From Exiguobacterium sp. Leaf196 (lineage in GTDB: Bacteria; Bacillota; Bacilli; Exiguobacteriales; Exiguobacteriaceae): DNA of 64,000 bases. This document shows, in pieces, positions 56,887-64,000 of the stretch. The DNA lies in assembly GCF_001423965.1 (NCBI RefSeq), contig NZ_LMPV01000001.1:757908-821907 (forward strand). The letters run 5' to 3'. The translations under genes and the position numbers were made by a program. The notes under the pieces are model-generated. The model was given only the letters and a program-made list of their open reading frames with translations, was not told the DNA's origin and made no database searches. Position 1 is the first letter of the stretch. Every line of letters begins with the position of its first letter.

Positions 56887-57263
56887 ATGACATCAGGAGC
56901 GGGAATCGTAGGATGGAGGCGACGATAGGTGTCGACTTTTTCTGCGATCATTCGCTCCGTTTCTTGTAATGCTGCCAGTTGAGCTAAGACGTTTGCATGG
57001 TGTGCTTCAAGCAACGCAAGGCGTTCGCGAGTCGTATCCTGCTCGCCGTGAGCAAGAAAAAGTGACACATACGTACGGATTTGCTCGATCGGCATATGCG
57101 TTTCACGTAAGCGGAGGACAAATCGAAGCCACGTCACGTCTTGGTCGTCATAACGTCGTTGACCATTCTGGCGCTTCGGAAACAGTAATCTTTCTTTCTC
57201 ATAATAGCGAATCGTATGGGCACTCGTCATCGTCAGTCGACTGATTTCAGAAATCGTATACAT
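56856..57263 (-). CDS. MerR family regulator
   Basis: 135 aa. MYTISEISRLTMTSAHTIRYYEKERLL is the MerR HTH; RRYDDQDVTWLRFVLRLRETHMPIEQI follows, then the dimer helix. No Cys in the C-terminal region, so not a metal sensor. GAAAGGTGAGATTC precedes the ATG at 57263. It is divergent from an SDR gene whose promoter has the 19-bp spacer that MerR proteins act on. Confidence 0.9.
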   Translation of the reverse strand: MYTISEISRLTMTSAHTIRYYEKERLLFPKRQNGQRRYDDQDVTWLRFVLRLRETHMPIEQIRTYVSLFLAHGEQDTTRERLALLEAHHANVLAQLAALQETERMIAEKVDTYRRLHPTIPAPDVIQSSENASVN

Positions 57264-57280
57264 GAATCTCACCTTTCTAC

Positions 57281-57311
57281 TTGACTTAGAGTTCACTCTA
57301 AGGATTAGACT
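57281..57311 (+). promoter_or_regulatory. MerR-type promoter of the SDR gene
   Basis: TTGACT, 19-nt spacer, TAGACT, with the perfect dyad CTTAGAGTTCACTCTAAG (57285-57302) inside the spacer: the classic architecture activated by DNA untwisting. Confidence 0.9.
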
Positions 57312-57345
57312 CTGACTATATCAAATCGAAAAGGGGATATGCTAG

Positions 57346-58095
57346 ATGAAGTACACGGTCATTACAGGAGCAAGTTCAGGAATTGGGTATGAGACGGCAA
57401 AACTACTCGCAGGAAAAGGAAAGTCACTCGTCCTCGTCGCGCGCCGGACGTCAGAGCTCGAAAAACTTCGGGATGAAGTCAAACAGATTTCACCAGACAG
57501 TGATGTCATCCTCAAGTCGATCGACCTTTCTGATAACCAAAACGTTCATGATCTTTATGAAGGCTTAAAAGAACTTGAAATTGAAACATGGATCAATAAT
57601 GCTGGGTTTGGTGATTTTGATCTCGTCCAGGACATTGATCTCGGAAAAATCGAGAAGATGCTCCGCTTGAACATCGAGGCACTGACGATTCTGTCGAGCC
57701 TGTTCGTCCGCGACCATCATGATGTCGAAGGAACGACGCTCGTCAATATCTCGTCAGCTGGCGGCTACCGGATTGTACCGAACGCGGTCACGTATTGCGC
57801 GACGAAGTTCTATGTCAGTGCCTATACGGAAGGACTCGCGCAAGAACTGCAAAAAGGCGGCGCAAAACTCCGGGCGAAAGTGCTCGCACCAGCTGCGACC
57901 GAGACAGAGTTCGCCGATCGTTCGCGCGGGGAAGTAGGGTTCGACTACAGCAAGAACGTTAAGAAATATCATACGGCGGCTGAAATGGCAGGCTTCCTGC
58001 ACCAGTTAATCGAAAGTGACGCAATCGTCGGCATCGTCGACGGCGAAACGTATGAATTTGAATTGCGTGGTCCATTGTTCAATTACGCGGGATAA
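57346..58095 (+). CDS. Short-chain dehydrogenase/reductase
   Basis: 249 aa. TGASSGIG cofactor motif, NNAGFG, catalytic Ser in NISSAGGYRIV, and YCATK (Tyr-x3-Lys). The basic residues after strand 2 (ARRTSEL) indicate NADPH preference. AAAAGGGGATATGCTAG precedes the ATG. Controlled by the divergent MerR protein, so probably induced by a reactive carbonyl or lipophilic compound, which is its likely substrate class. Confidence 0.92.
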   Translation: MKYTVITGASSGIGYETAKLLAGKGKSLVLVARRTSELEKLRDEVKQISPDSDVILKSIDLSDNQNVHDLYEGLKELEIETWINNAGFGDFDLVQDIDLGKIEKMLRLNIEALTILSSLFVRDHHDVEGTTLVNISSAGGYRIVPNAVTYCATKFYVSAYTEGLAQELQKGGAKLRAKVLAPAATETEFADRSRGEVGFDYSKNVKKYHTAAEMAGFLHQLIESDAIVGIVDGETYEFELRGPLFNYAG

Positions 58096-58100
58096 AAACT

Positions 58101-58140
58101 AAGTAAGGTCCCTTTTTCAATTGAGAAAGGGACCTTACTT
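58101..58140. terminator. Strong terminator after the SDR gene
   Basis: Perfect 15-bp stem AAGTAAGGTCCCTTT / AAAGGGACCTTACTT. Confidence 0.9.
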
Positions 58141-58195
58141 GTGTAAGCATTATATATACGAATTTCATGAATGCATCAAAAAAGACATCAATTAC

Positions 58196-58297
58196 TTATT
58201 TTTTTAAGAGTTTCTTTGCTAACTTCCATACGACATAGACGACTGCGCCGATAATCAAAAGATTTATTAGAGCGCCGAAAATCATGAATTGTCCCAC
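58196..58297 (-). CDS. 33-aa single-helix membrane peptide
   Basis: GTG start with AAAGGTG about 8 nt upstream gives MGQFMIFGALINLLIIGAVV..., one helix, then a strongly basic tail (WKLAKKLLKK). Such tails are common in small membrane-stress or toxin peptides. No family recognised. Confidence 0.5.
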   Translation of the reverse strand: MGQFMIFGALINLLIIGAVVYVVWKLAKKLLKK

Positions 58298-58339
58298 GAT
58301 TTAAGCACCTTTACATACGTTTTTTGAGGCGTAAGCATG

Positions 58340-58519
58340 CTATTTACGTTTTCGTTTTGAGAACCTCAAGCTGATAAAGAATAACGCCATTAGAACTATT
58401 GCAATGTTCACGGCTAATGTTAATCGCTCATTATCAATCACTTGACCATTTAAGAAGTTCAAAGTAAGAAAAATCAACATAAATAACAATAAAAAGTATT
58501 TTATGGATTTTTTTATCAT
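58340..58519 (-). CDS. 59-aa two-helix membrane protein
   Basis: MIKKSIKYFLLLFMLIFLTL, a short loop with VIDNERL, a second helix, and a basic tail (LRFSKRKRK). AAAGGAAGTTATTT precedes the ATG at 58519. No family recognised. Confidence 0.6.
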   Translation of the reverse strand: MIKKSIKYFLLLFMLIFLTLNFLNGQVIDNERLTLAVNIAIVLMALFFISLRFSKRKRK

Positions 58520-58633
58520 AAATAACTTCCTTTTTTTGTGTTCTTCTATTAGTTTATACATATCGACATTTTAAAAACAAGGAGAATGTCTAATACGAAG
58601 AATGACACAGAAACAATACTCAGGAGTGATGAA

Positions 58634-58975
58634 ATGAAACGAACCTTTATATCGATTACGTTATTGATGATTCTAGGAGTCGGCATCATCGGTGCTTCAG
58701 CCTATAAGTCGTTGTACTATGATGAAAAACAAGAGGTCACTCAGTCAATCAATCACTATCTGACGCGACAGAATTATATGACACACGTGAAGAACAAAGA
58801 AATTCGCTATGATACGAGCACAGGTGAATTCTTCGCACGCGTCGTGTTCGAAGATGAACCGAATAATGAATATGAGATTTATCAATCGGGATCGAGTCAT
58901 ATTGACGTTACGGGATATAAAGACGGCGTACAGATTACGAACAAACAAGAAGGACGGTATATTTCAAAGGATTGA
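58634..58975 (+). CDS. DUF3139 family membrane-anchored protein
   Basis: 113 aa: one helix (ISITLLMILGVGIIGASAY), then an exported domain containing VVFEDEPNNEYEIYQ, the DUF3139 core. CAGGAGTGATGAA precedes the ATG. First of three closely spaced plus-strand genes. The family is of unknown function and common in Bacillales. Confidence 0.8.
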   Translation: MKRTFISITLLMILGVGIIGASAYKSLYYDEKQEVTQSINHYLTRQNYMTHVKNKEIRYDTSTGEFFARVVFEDEPNNEYEIYQSGSSHIDVTGYKDGVQITNKQEGRYISKD

Positions 58976-59012
58976 CAACACGTTAAATCCATTGAAGAAA
59001 CGAGGTGATAGA

Positions 59013-59189
59013 ATGAAAAACATGATCTTTTTAGGAAGCGTCGTTGCTCTACTAACGGTACTTTTTTCGCTTCATTACGGAGTACACCTTATCGATGATA
59101 CAACGCTTAAAATATCTCTGTTGATTTCGCTAATCGTTGTATTGATTGCGCGGAAGAAATGGAAGATTACGTTTACTACAGCGGAATGA
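59013..59189 (+). CDS. 58-aa two-helix membrane protein
   Basis: MKNMIFLGSVVALLTVLFSL, a loop with HLIDDTTLK, a second helix (ISLLISLIVVLIA) and a basic end. GAGGTGATAGA precedes the ATG. 37 bp after the DUF3139 gene, so probably same operon. The layout (helix, DNERL or DDTTLK loop, helix, basic tail) parallels the 58340 protein. Confidence 0.65.
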   Translation: MKNMIFLGSVVALLTVLFSLHYGVHLIDDTTLKISLLISLIVVLIARKKWKITFTTAE

Positions 59190-59225
59190 TTTTGAGAGTG
59201 TATGAAGGATTGGGAGAGATAAAGG

Positions 59226-59474
59226 ATGAATGAGAATGAATTCTTTGACTGGAAAATCAGCTTGGATGATGAACTATATGCCGTCATTGATGAGAAGGCG
59301 AGAAAAATGGTAGTCATGGGAAACTTCATCGAACTAACTGCAGTCTTGTGGTTGGATCAAAAAGGCACACTGCAATTAAAGCCGACGTGGGATTGTGTCA
59401 TATCCATCGATGATGCTGCAAAACAGATTACGATCCGCTCGGCAGAATCATTGAACATGAAAGAAGAATGTTAA
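59226..59474 (+). CDS. Hypothetical small cytoplasmic protein
   Basis: 82 aa, acidic, with one Trp-rich N-terminal block (FFDWKISLDDELYAVID) and a beta pattern; no membrane segment. GGGAGAGATAAAGG precedes the ATG. Last gene before a terminator. Not recognised. Confidence 0.6.
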   Translation: MNENEFFDWKISLDDELYAVIDEKARKMVVMGNFIELTAVLWLDQKGTLQLKPTWDCVISIDDAAKQITIRSAESLNMKEEC

Positions 59475-59478
59475 GTTA

Positions 59479-59526
59479 CCAAAAACGAGTCCATTCACGA
59501 AATTCGTGGAGAGGCCTCGTTTTTGA
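59479..59526. terminator. Terminator hairpin
   Basis: AAAACGAG ... CTCGTTTT outer stem with an inner CACGAAATTCGTG dyad; convergent genes end on both sides. Confidence 0.75.
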
Positions 59527-59540
59527 TTTGAAAAGACAAG

Positions 59541-59867
59541 TTACTTTAATTCATGTTGACCAGGGACAGTCACTTCAACATTATGCTGGTCGTATACGGT
59601 CGTCAGTACATGCCCCTCAATGATTTCATAGTAGTATGTATGATCCAGTTCATTCGTGTATGTGATTTTCATCTCATATCTTCCAGTTTTTGAATCATAG
59701 ACCGTTTCTTTTTTAGAGATATCCTGATCGTATCCTGTTTCAGCCAACAAACGTTCAATCTTGATTTCCGTAATCACCTTACATCCTAATCGATATGTTG
59801 GATAGGCGACAATTAGCATGACGAGAACGACAAGGGTATAGACTAGTGGACGTACTTCTTTTTTCAT
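59541..59867 (-). CDS. DUF3139-like membrane-anchored protein
   Basis: 108 aa: helix (LVYTLVVLVMLIVAYPTYRL), then LLAETGYDQDISKKETVYDSK and KITYTNELDHTYYYEI, corresponding to the YD-x-K/T-x-G-x-(Y/F) and DEPN-x-Y blocks of the 58634 protein (here NELDHTYYY). A diverged paralogue. The ATG at 59867 lacks a strong binding site (GGGATGTG). Confidence 0.7.
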   Translation of the reverse strand: MKKEVRPLVYTLVVLVMLIVAYPTYRLGCKVITEIKIERLLAETGYDQDISKKETVYDSKTGRYEMKITYTNELDHTYYYEIIEGHVLTTVYDQHNVEVTVPGQHELK

Positions 59868-59938
59868 GCGATCACATCCCGTCAATTTGATGGTATAGAT
59901 ATAAAAGTCGTTTGAAAAAGGTCGCTCGTCTGCGTCAT

Positions 59939-60448
59939 TTAACGAAATCGAATTATTTGTATCAAACGAATCATGGTAGAAAGAAGAAGATACAAAGCGG
60001 ACGCGGTCATTAATACCAAACAGATATATATCAGAAATGTGTTCAGATTAAAAAATTGTGAGTTTAGATAAATGGAGAATCCGACTAAAACATCATCGAT
60101 GTAATCTAAAGCTAATCCGGCATTAATCATTTGTTGTCTTTTGAGATGCTGATATGTAACGTAGCTTTCCCGCTGATGAAAATAACCGATGTAAGTATAG
60201 ATAGCGGCTAAAATGATCGTAGTTATCAAAGAGAGGGGACGAGCGTCAATCAAATAAAAAAGAACGATGATTCCTAATACGATAAGTGGAAACAGGAAAA
60301 CGATGATGTAAGCAAATAAAATTCCTGGATTGCCGTTTCCGCTGATCTGATGAGAACTTACTTCAAATCCATGTCCTGCCCAGAAGAAAAAAGCACAAAT
60401 CGTTATTAACACTAACAAGACAATCTGTAACTGTTTCAAACGGTTCAT
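59939..60448 (-). CDS. Four-helix membrane protein of the HQISGNGN family
   Basis: 169 aa; helices at about 8-24, 42-65, 75-92 and 140-160. The motif HQISGNGNPG and the block LNSQFFNLNTFLIYI match the 37409 protein. GAGGGAGTCAGCAA precedes the ATG. 71 bp upstream of the DUF3139-like gene, same strand. Function unknown. Confidence 0.75.
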   Translation of the reverse strand: MNRLKQLQIVLLVLITICAFFFWAGHGFEVSSHQISGNGNPGILFAYIIVFLFPLIVLGIIVLFYLIDARPLSLITTIILAAIYTYIGYFHQRESYVTYQHLKRQQMINAGLALDYIDDVLVGFSIYLNSQFFNLNTFLIYICLVLMTASALYLLLSTMIRLIQIIRFR

Positions 60449-60585
60449 TTGCTGACTCCCTCCATAAAAAAACGTCTATGTATAGTATTACATGTTTCTA
60501 TGATTTCATAGTGTTAGGTTTCAGTGATAAGGGATATCGGAAATTTACTTTTTAATCATTCTCCTTTCGCAAACGGACGCATCGC

Positions 60586-60990
60586 ATGTTACGGGACTTG
60601 ATCTCTTCGAAGACAATGGTTCGTTCTGCGACGCTTCGTAATCGACAAGCCATTCAAGCAAACCGAGCGACGATTCAGCTAGCTAATCTGAATCACTTGA
60701 AGTTAGTGCATGAGACGGTCGAAGGTATTTATAGTATTCGTACGATCTATTTTTGGGAATCCGTCGATCGAACGCTCCAAGAAATGTATCGAGCCTTACG
60801 ACCAGGCGGACGATTCGTTTTAACATACTGTGATGGAAAAGCAGGGGAATAGGGGGAAGAACTACATGAGCGGATCGAACGGGAATTCATCCCGCTTTCA
60901 AACAAAAGGGGATTCGAATCAGTCATTTTGAAACGTAGACCAGTCATTCGTTCGTTTCATACGGTAGCGCTTGTGGGATATAAAGGATGA
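60586..60990 (+). pseudogene. Decayed class I SAM methyltransferase
   Basis: GIYSIRTIYFWESVDRTLQE then MYRALRPGGRFVLTY is the C-terminal half of a UbiE-like methyltransferase. After DGKAGE an in-frame TAG interrupts, and the frame continues to GFESVILKRRPVIRSFHTVA and VALVGYKG. The SAM-binding GxGxG part is missing from the front. Not functional. Confidence 0.7.
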
Positions 60991-61065
60991 GCCCGTTGAC
61001 CAAAGAACAGTGGCACGTTATAATTCAAATAGACGTTTGAATGAAAGGTAAAAGGGGGCAATGTC

Positions 61066-61998
61066 ATGGCACATGATCATCATCACCATCATCATACGGA
61101 CAATAAAAAGGTACTCGGCCTGTCGTTCCTGATCATTACTGTGTTCATGATCGTCGAGGTCATCGGCGGAATTTGGACGAACAGTTTGGCATTATTATCA
61201 GACGCCGGGCACATGTTAAGTGATTCGATTTCACTTGCGATTGCCCTGTTAGCCTTCCAGTTCTCGAGTCAAGCACCGGATGCGAACAAGACGTTCGGTT
61301 CAAAACGCTTTGAAATCTTAGCCGCAATCCTAAATGGCGTGACGCTGATAGTCATCGCTCTCTATATTTTCATTGAAGCCATTCAACGCTTCATCGATCC
61401 ACCCGCTGTCGCAACGACGGGGATGCTGATCATTAGTGTCCTCGGGTTGCTCGTCAACATTTTAGTTGCCTGGATCATGACACGCGGCGGTGGGCACGAA
61501 CATAACCTCAACATGCGCGGTGCGTATCTGCACGTCTTAAGCGACATGCTCGGATCGGTCGGTGCGATTGTAGCCGCCTTGCTGATCCTGTTCTTCGGTT
61601 GGGGATGGGCGGATCCACTTGCGAGTATCATCGTAGCGATCCTCGTCTTACGGAGCGGTTATTACGTGACGAAGGCGTCCGTTCACGTCTTGATGGAAGG
61701 AACGCCGAGTGATGTCGACATTGATGAGGTCGTTTCGACGATTCAGACGAACGAAGCCGTTCTTGGACTACATGATCTACACATCTGGTCGATCACGAGT
61801 GGTTATAACGCGTTATCGTGTCACGTCGTCGTCAAGGAGAACATGACCGTCCGGGAGTCGGAGTCGATTCGCGAACAGATTGATCACGACTTAAAACATG
61901 TCGGTATTACCCACGCGACCATCCAGGTCGAGACGGATCAACATGCACATGGCAATACGTTGTATTGTGACGGCAAACACGAATCGCATACGCATTAA
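61066..61998 (+). CDS. czcD: CzcD-type cation diffusion facilitator
   Basis: 310 aa. His-rich N-terminus (six His in a row after MAHDH), six helices with the CDF metal-site motifs SLALLSDAGHMLSD (helix 2) and HVLSDMLGSVGAIVA (helix 5), and a C-terminal cytoplasmic domain with a His-rich end. It exports Zn2+, and possibly Co2+ or Cd2+, in exchange for H+ or K+. AAAAGGGGGCAATGTC precedes the ATG. No ArsR or CzrA regulator gene adjoins it. Confidence 0.93.
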   Translation: MAHDHHHHHHTDNKKVLGLSFLIITVFMIVEVIGGIWTNSLALLSDAGHMLSDSISLAIALLAFQFSSQAPDANKTFGSKRFEILAAILNGVTLIVIALYIFIEAIQRFIDPPAVATTGMLIISVLGLLVNILVAWIMTRGGGHEHNLNMRGAYLHVLSDMLGSVGAIVAALLILFFGWGWADPLASIIVAILVLRSGYYVTKASVHVLMEGTPSDVDIDEVVSTIQTNEAVLGLHDLHIWSITSGYNALSCHVVVKENMTVRESESIREQIDHDLKHVGITHATIQVETDQHAHGNTLYCDGKHESHTH

Positions 61999-61999
61999 A

Positions 62000-62037
62000 A
62001 AACGAGCACACGTCCAAAGTCGGACATGTGCTCGTTT
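62000..62037. terminator. Bidirectional terminator after czcD
   Basis: AAACGAGCACA-C-GTCC ... GGAC-A-TGTGCTCGTTT stem. Confidence 0.9.
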
Positions 62038-62045
62038 GCTTATGC

Positions 62046-62363
62046 TCAAATGATCGGCACCGTTGGTAGAAACAGCGTCGCGAACAGACTGATACTCAAG
62101 AACATCGAGTATCCGAAAAAGGTCGTTTTGGCATTTCCAGCAGCTCGGTTACCTAAGTACATGAAAAAGACGATGGATAAGAACGTCAAACCCGTCAATA
62201 CGGACGAGTGGTGTTGATCCGGCGAAGGAGCAAGCGACTGGACAAGATGCGCGAGACCAAGCGGCAGGACAATCAAAAGAAAGTAGTAGCCTAGACGTGC
62301 CTCAGACGGGACGTCGACCTGTTCCTGTTCGGTTTCGTAGTCATAACGCGTTTGCGTTTTCAT
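62046..62363 (-). CDS. Three-helix membrane protein
   Basis: 105 aa: a polar N-terminus rich in Glu and Gln, then helices at about 26-43, 55-72 and 82-102. AGGGAGGTGAAGATCC precedes the ATG. Not recognised. Confidence 0.7.
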   Translation of the reverse strand: MKTQTRYDYETEQEQVDVPSEARLGYYFLLIVLPLGLAHLVQSLAPSPDQHHSSVLTGLTFLSIVFFMYLGNRAAGNAKTTFFGYSMFLSISLFATLFLPTVPII

Positions 62364-62538
62364 GGATCTTCACCTCCCTATGCGTTTTAGTATAGCGAAT
62401 GAACATGTCGGCTCTGTTACAGATGGGTAAGAATGCCTTAACAGACGATGACGATGTGATGACGAAAAAAGAATGGGCAGCAATTGAGAAAAATTGTAAG
62501 ATGAACAAGAAGTCGTTTTAGGAAAGGAATAAAGCATC

Positions 62539-63738
62539 ATGTCACGTGCGTTTCGTTTTATGTATGTCTCCGATTTGTTATCGACTGTCGGGACGAGTTT
62601 TGTTTATATTGCGATTTACTGGTTGAGCGCGGAACAGATTAGTGCTTCTGGTGTCGCCTTGCTTGCAACAGGTGTGTTTTTGATTCGTTTTCTCGTCTCA
62701 ACGTTCGTTGGACCGTGGATTGACCGTTTCGTCAGCGCATCGTTGTATCAAACGTCCTTACTCATTCGCTTGCTAGCGCTTGGTATTACGTTAGTGGGAA
62801 TCGGTCTGACAGACGTCGTCTTACCGTGGTTACTTTGCTTGCTCGTCGTTCAGACGATCCTGCAAATCGTTGGTGGAAATGCTGTCTTCACGTGGGTCGT
62901 TGATTTAGTCGAAGATGACCAATTGCCGCAAGCGAATGCCTATCTCGCAACAATCGAACGGATCGGGACGTTAAGCGGATTCTTACTTGGTGGGATGATG
63001 GTTGCCCACTTCTCGATTGCGAGTATCTTGTGGCTCGATCTGGGACTGCATCTCGTTGCCTGGTTGCTCGTCCGACACATGACGGGACAGGTCGCAGAAG
63101 GAGCGCGTGTCGGATCGTACCGCGAAGCGTTACTCGAAGGGATTCATTACGTCGCGCGTGACGGTCGCTTAAAATGGATCCTTGGTTGTGCGATCCTTGC
63201 GAACTGGATGATCACACCGATGAATACTTTACTTGCACCATATGCCAAGGATGTCTTGTCGGGAAATGCCCAGACGTTTTCTGCACTTGAGCTAGCGACG
63301 GTGATTGGGGGGATCACGATGTCGCTCCTTTACGGCAAGTGGGTCGTCTCGATCAGACAGGATAAGCTGTTTCGGATCGCAGTCGTACTGCAAGGACTCG
63401 CGATTGCAATCGTTGCTTATATGTCGTCCGTGCCCCTTGCGATTGGCGGATTCGTTTTACTCGGCATGGCGCTGACATTGTTCGGGATTCCGTTTGCGAC
63501 ATTGTTACAACGCTCGACGCCTGCGCACTTGCTTGGACGGGTTCGAACGGCGATGGTCGCAACATCAACGGCGTGTTCTGCACTCTGTTACGGATTATCA
63601 TCGTACTTGACGTCGCTCTTTAACATCTCATTTGTTTTCCTACTGTTTTCCTTAAGTGGTCTCGTGTTGACAGCTATCTGGTTACTCATTCATCGTAACG
63701 TTTCCTTTACCGAGGCACGACAGGACAAGGTCGGATGA
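62539..63738 (+). CDS. MFS transporter
   Basis: 399 aa, 12 helices. FRFMYVSDLLSTVGTSFVYI and FVGPWIDRFVSASLYQTSLL are typical of the MFS_3/EntS-like branch, with the WIDR motif A. GGAAAGGAATAAAGCATC precedes the ATG. It is distantly related to the T-box controlled MFS protein (30381). Probably drug or metabolite efflux; no regulator beside it. Confidence 0.85.
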   Translation: MSRAFRFMYVSDLLSTVGTSFVYIAIYWLSAEQISASGVALLATGVFLIRFLVSTFVGPWIDRFVSASLYQTSLLIRLLALGITLVGIGLTDVVLPWLLCLLVVQTILQIVGGNAVFTWVVDLVEDDQLPQANAYLATIERIGTLSGFLLGGMMVAHFSIASILWLDLGLHLVAWLLVRHMTGQVAEGARVGSYREALLEGIHYVARDGRLKWILGCAILANWMITPMNTLLAPYAKDVLSGNAQTFSALELATVIGGITMSLLYGKWVVSIRQDKLFRIAVVLQGLAIAIVAYMSSVPLAIGGFVLLGMALTLFGIPFATLLQRSTPAHLLGRVRTAMVATSTACSALCYGLSSYLTSLFNISFVFLLFSLSGLVLTAIWLLIHRNVSFTEARQDKVG

Positions 63739-63819
63739 AATATCCGCCTTGAGGTGGAGGTAAGCGGTTTCGCGCTTATATACACTAGAGATAGAAATGA
63801 ACGATGAGGAGTGGAGTCG

Positions 63820-63930
63820 ATGGAGAGTTTATGGATCACGGCATTATTGTTTTTGATTCCGATCAGTGGGATGACGGTCTTTTTGAATGTACTATGGCGT
63901 CGAATGGCAACGGAAGGCGTTTCGGAGTAA
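63820..63930 (+). CDS. 36-aa single-helix membrane peptide
   Basis: ATG with GAGGAG about 7-9 nt upstream gives MESLWITALLFLIPISGMTV..., one helix and a short polar tail (RRMATEGVSE). A terminator follows within 20 bp. No family recognised. Confidence 0.55.
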   Translation: MESLWITALLFLIPISGMTVFLNVLWRRMATEGVSE

Positions 63931-63948
63931 AATTAGGATGAAAGTAAC

Positions 63949-63980
63949 AAGAACTTGAACACCTTGTTCAGGTTCTTTTT
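63949..63980 (+). terminator. Terminator after the 36-aa peptide gene
   Basis: AAGAAC-TTGAAC ... GTTCA-GGTTCTT stem followed by seven T. Confidence 0.85.
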
Positions 63981-64000
63981 TTAGTGAAGTGAGTATGATG

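Noticed and set aside
62405..62521. 38-codon ORF (MSALLQMGKNALTDDDDVMT...) before the MFS gene
   Set aside because: Composition looks protein-like, but there is no ribosome binding site before the ATG and nothing supports expression.
1..64000. CRISPR arrays, rRNA and tRNA genes
   Set aside because: No regularly spaced direct repeats, no conserved rRNA segments and no convincing cloverleaf were seen on either strand.

Overview
The window looks like a chromosomal segment of a low-to-medium GC Bacillota of the Bacillales, most like Exiguobacterium. This is inferred from codon use, strong AGGAGG-type ribosome binding sites, frequent TTG/GTG starts, a T-box leader, a GAAC-N4-GTTC SOS box and many short membrane proteins. 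No rRNA, tRNA or CRISPR array was seen. Most of it is an accessory, niche-adaptation region: regulators paired with oxidoreductases or transporters, small secreted or membrane proteins, diguanylate cyclases, and several decaying genes.

Layout. 1-3.5 kb: a lipoprotein fragment, TerC, and an MFS exporter divergent from its HxlR regulator, with two 43-bp direct repeats between them. 3.9-6.9 kb: a compact cassette of a 72-aa membrane-anchored peptide, ABC ATPase, large permease, 2-TM protein and a minimal HExxH (M50-like) protease, with a strong stem-loop between the peptide gene and the transporter genes. This is the best candidate for an undescribed peptide (bacteriocin or signal) system. 7-17 kb: secreted and membrane proteins of unknown role, a quinone-oxidoreductase pseudogene, an Rrf2/GliT-like oxidoreductase pair, a zincin, an SOS-box gene and a serine hydrolase. 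17.4-21.5 kb: a diguanylate cyclase interrupted by one in-frame amber codon, and an operon of two NmrA-like reductases around an Rrf2 regulator. 22-29.6 kb: two giant tandem FtsX permeases (about 1240 aa each) with duplicated C-terminal extracellular modules and no ATPase nearby. 29.8-32 kb: an MFS-GNAT operon behind a complete T-box riboswitch.

33-44 kb: gene remnants, a YdeI-like protein, an intact diguanylate cyclase, tandem MarR regulators, a rifampin ADP-ribosyltransferase (Arr), a YwnA/YwnB-like divergent pair with two matched operators, membrane proteins and a streptothricin acetyltransferase (SatA-like). 44.4-47 kb: an envelope operon (DedA, MGDG-synthase-like glycosyltransferase, polysaccharide deacetylase). 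47-55 kb: DUF1232, two more diguanylate cyclases, a DUF402 phosphatase, an IS3-type transposase remnant, Nudix, DinB and a three-gene phage-derived set (DnaD-like, endolysin, holin). 55-64 kb: threonine aldolase, a MerR/SDR pair with a 19-bp-spaced promoter, a cluster of DUF3139-like and other small membrane proteins, a methyltransferase pseudogene, CzcD and an MFS transporter.

Recurring themes are regulator plus exporter or reductase pairs (HxlR, three Rrf2, two MarR, MerR), antibiotic-modifying enzymes (Arr, SatA), membrane stress proteins, c-di-GMP synthesis (three intact and one broken GGDEF protein) and signs of gene turnover. All functional statements are from reading the sequence without database searches.
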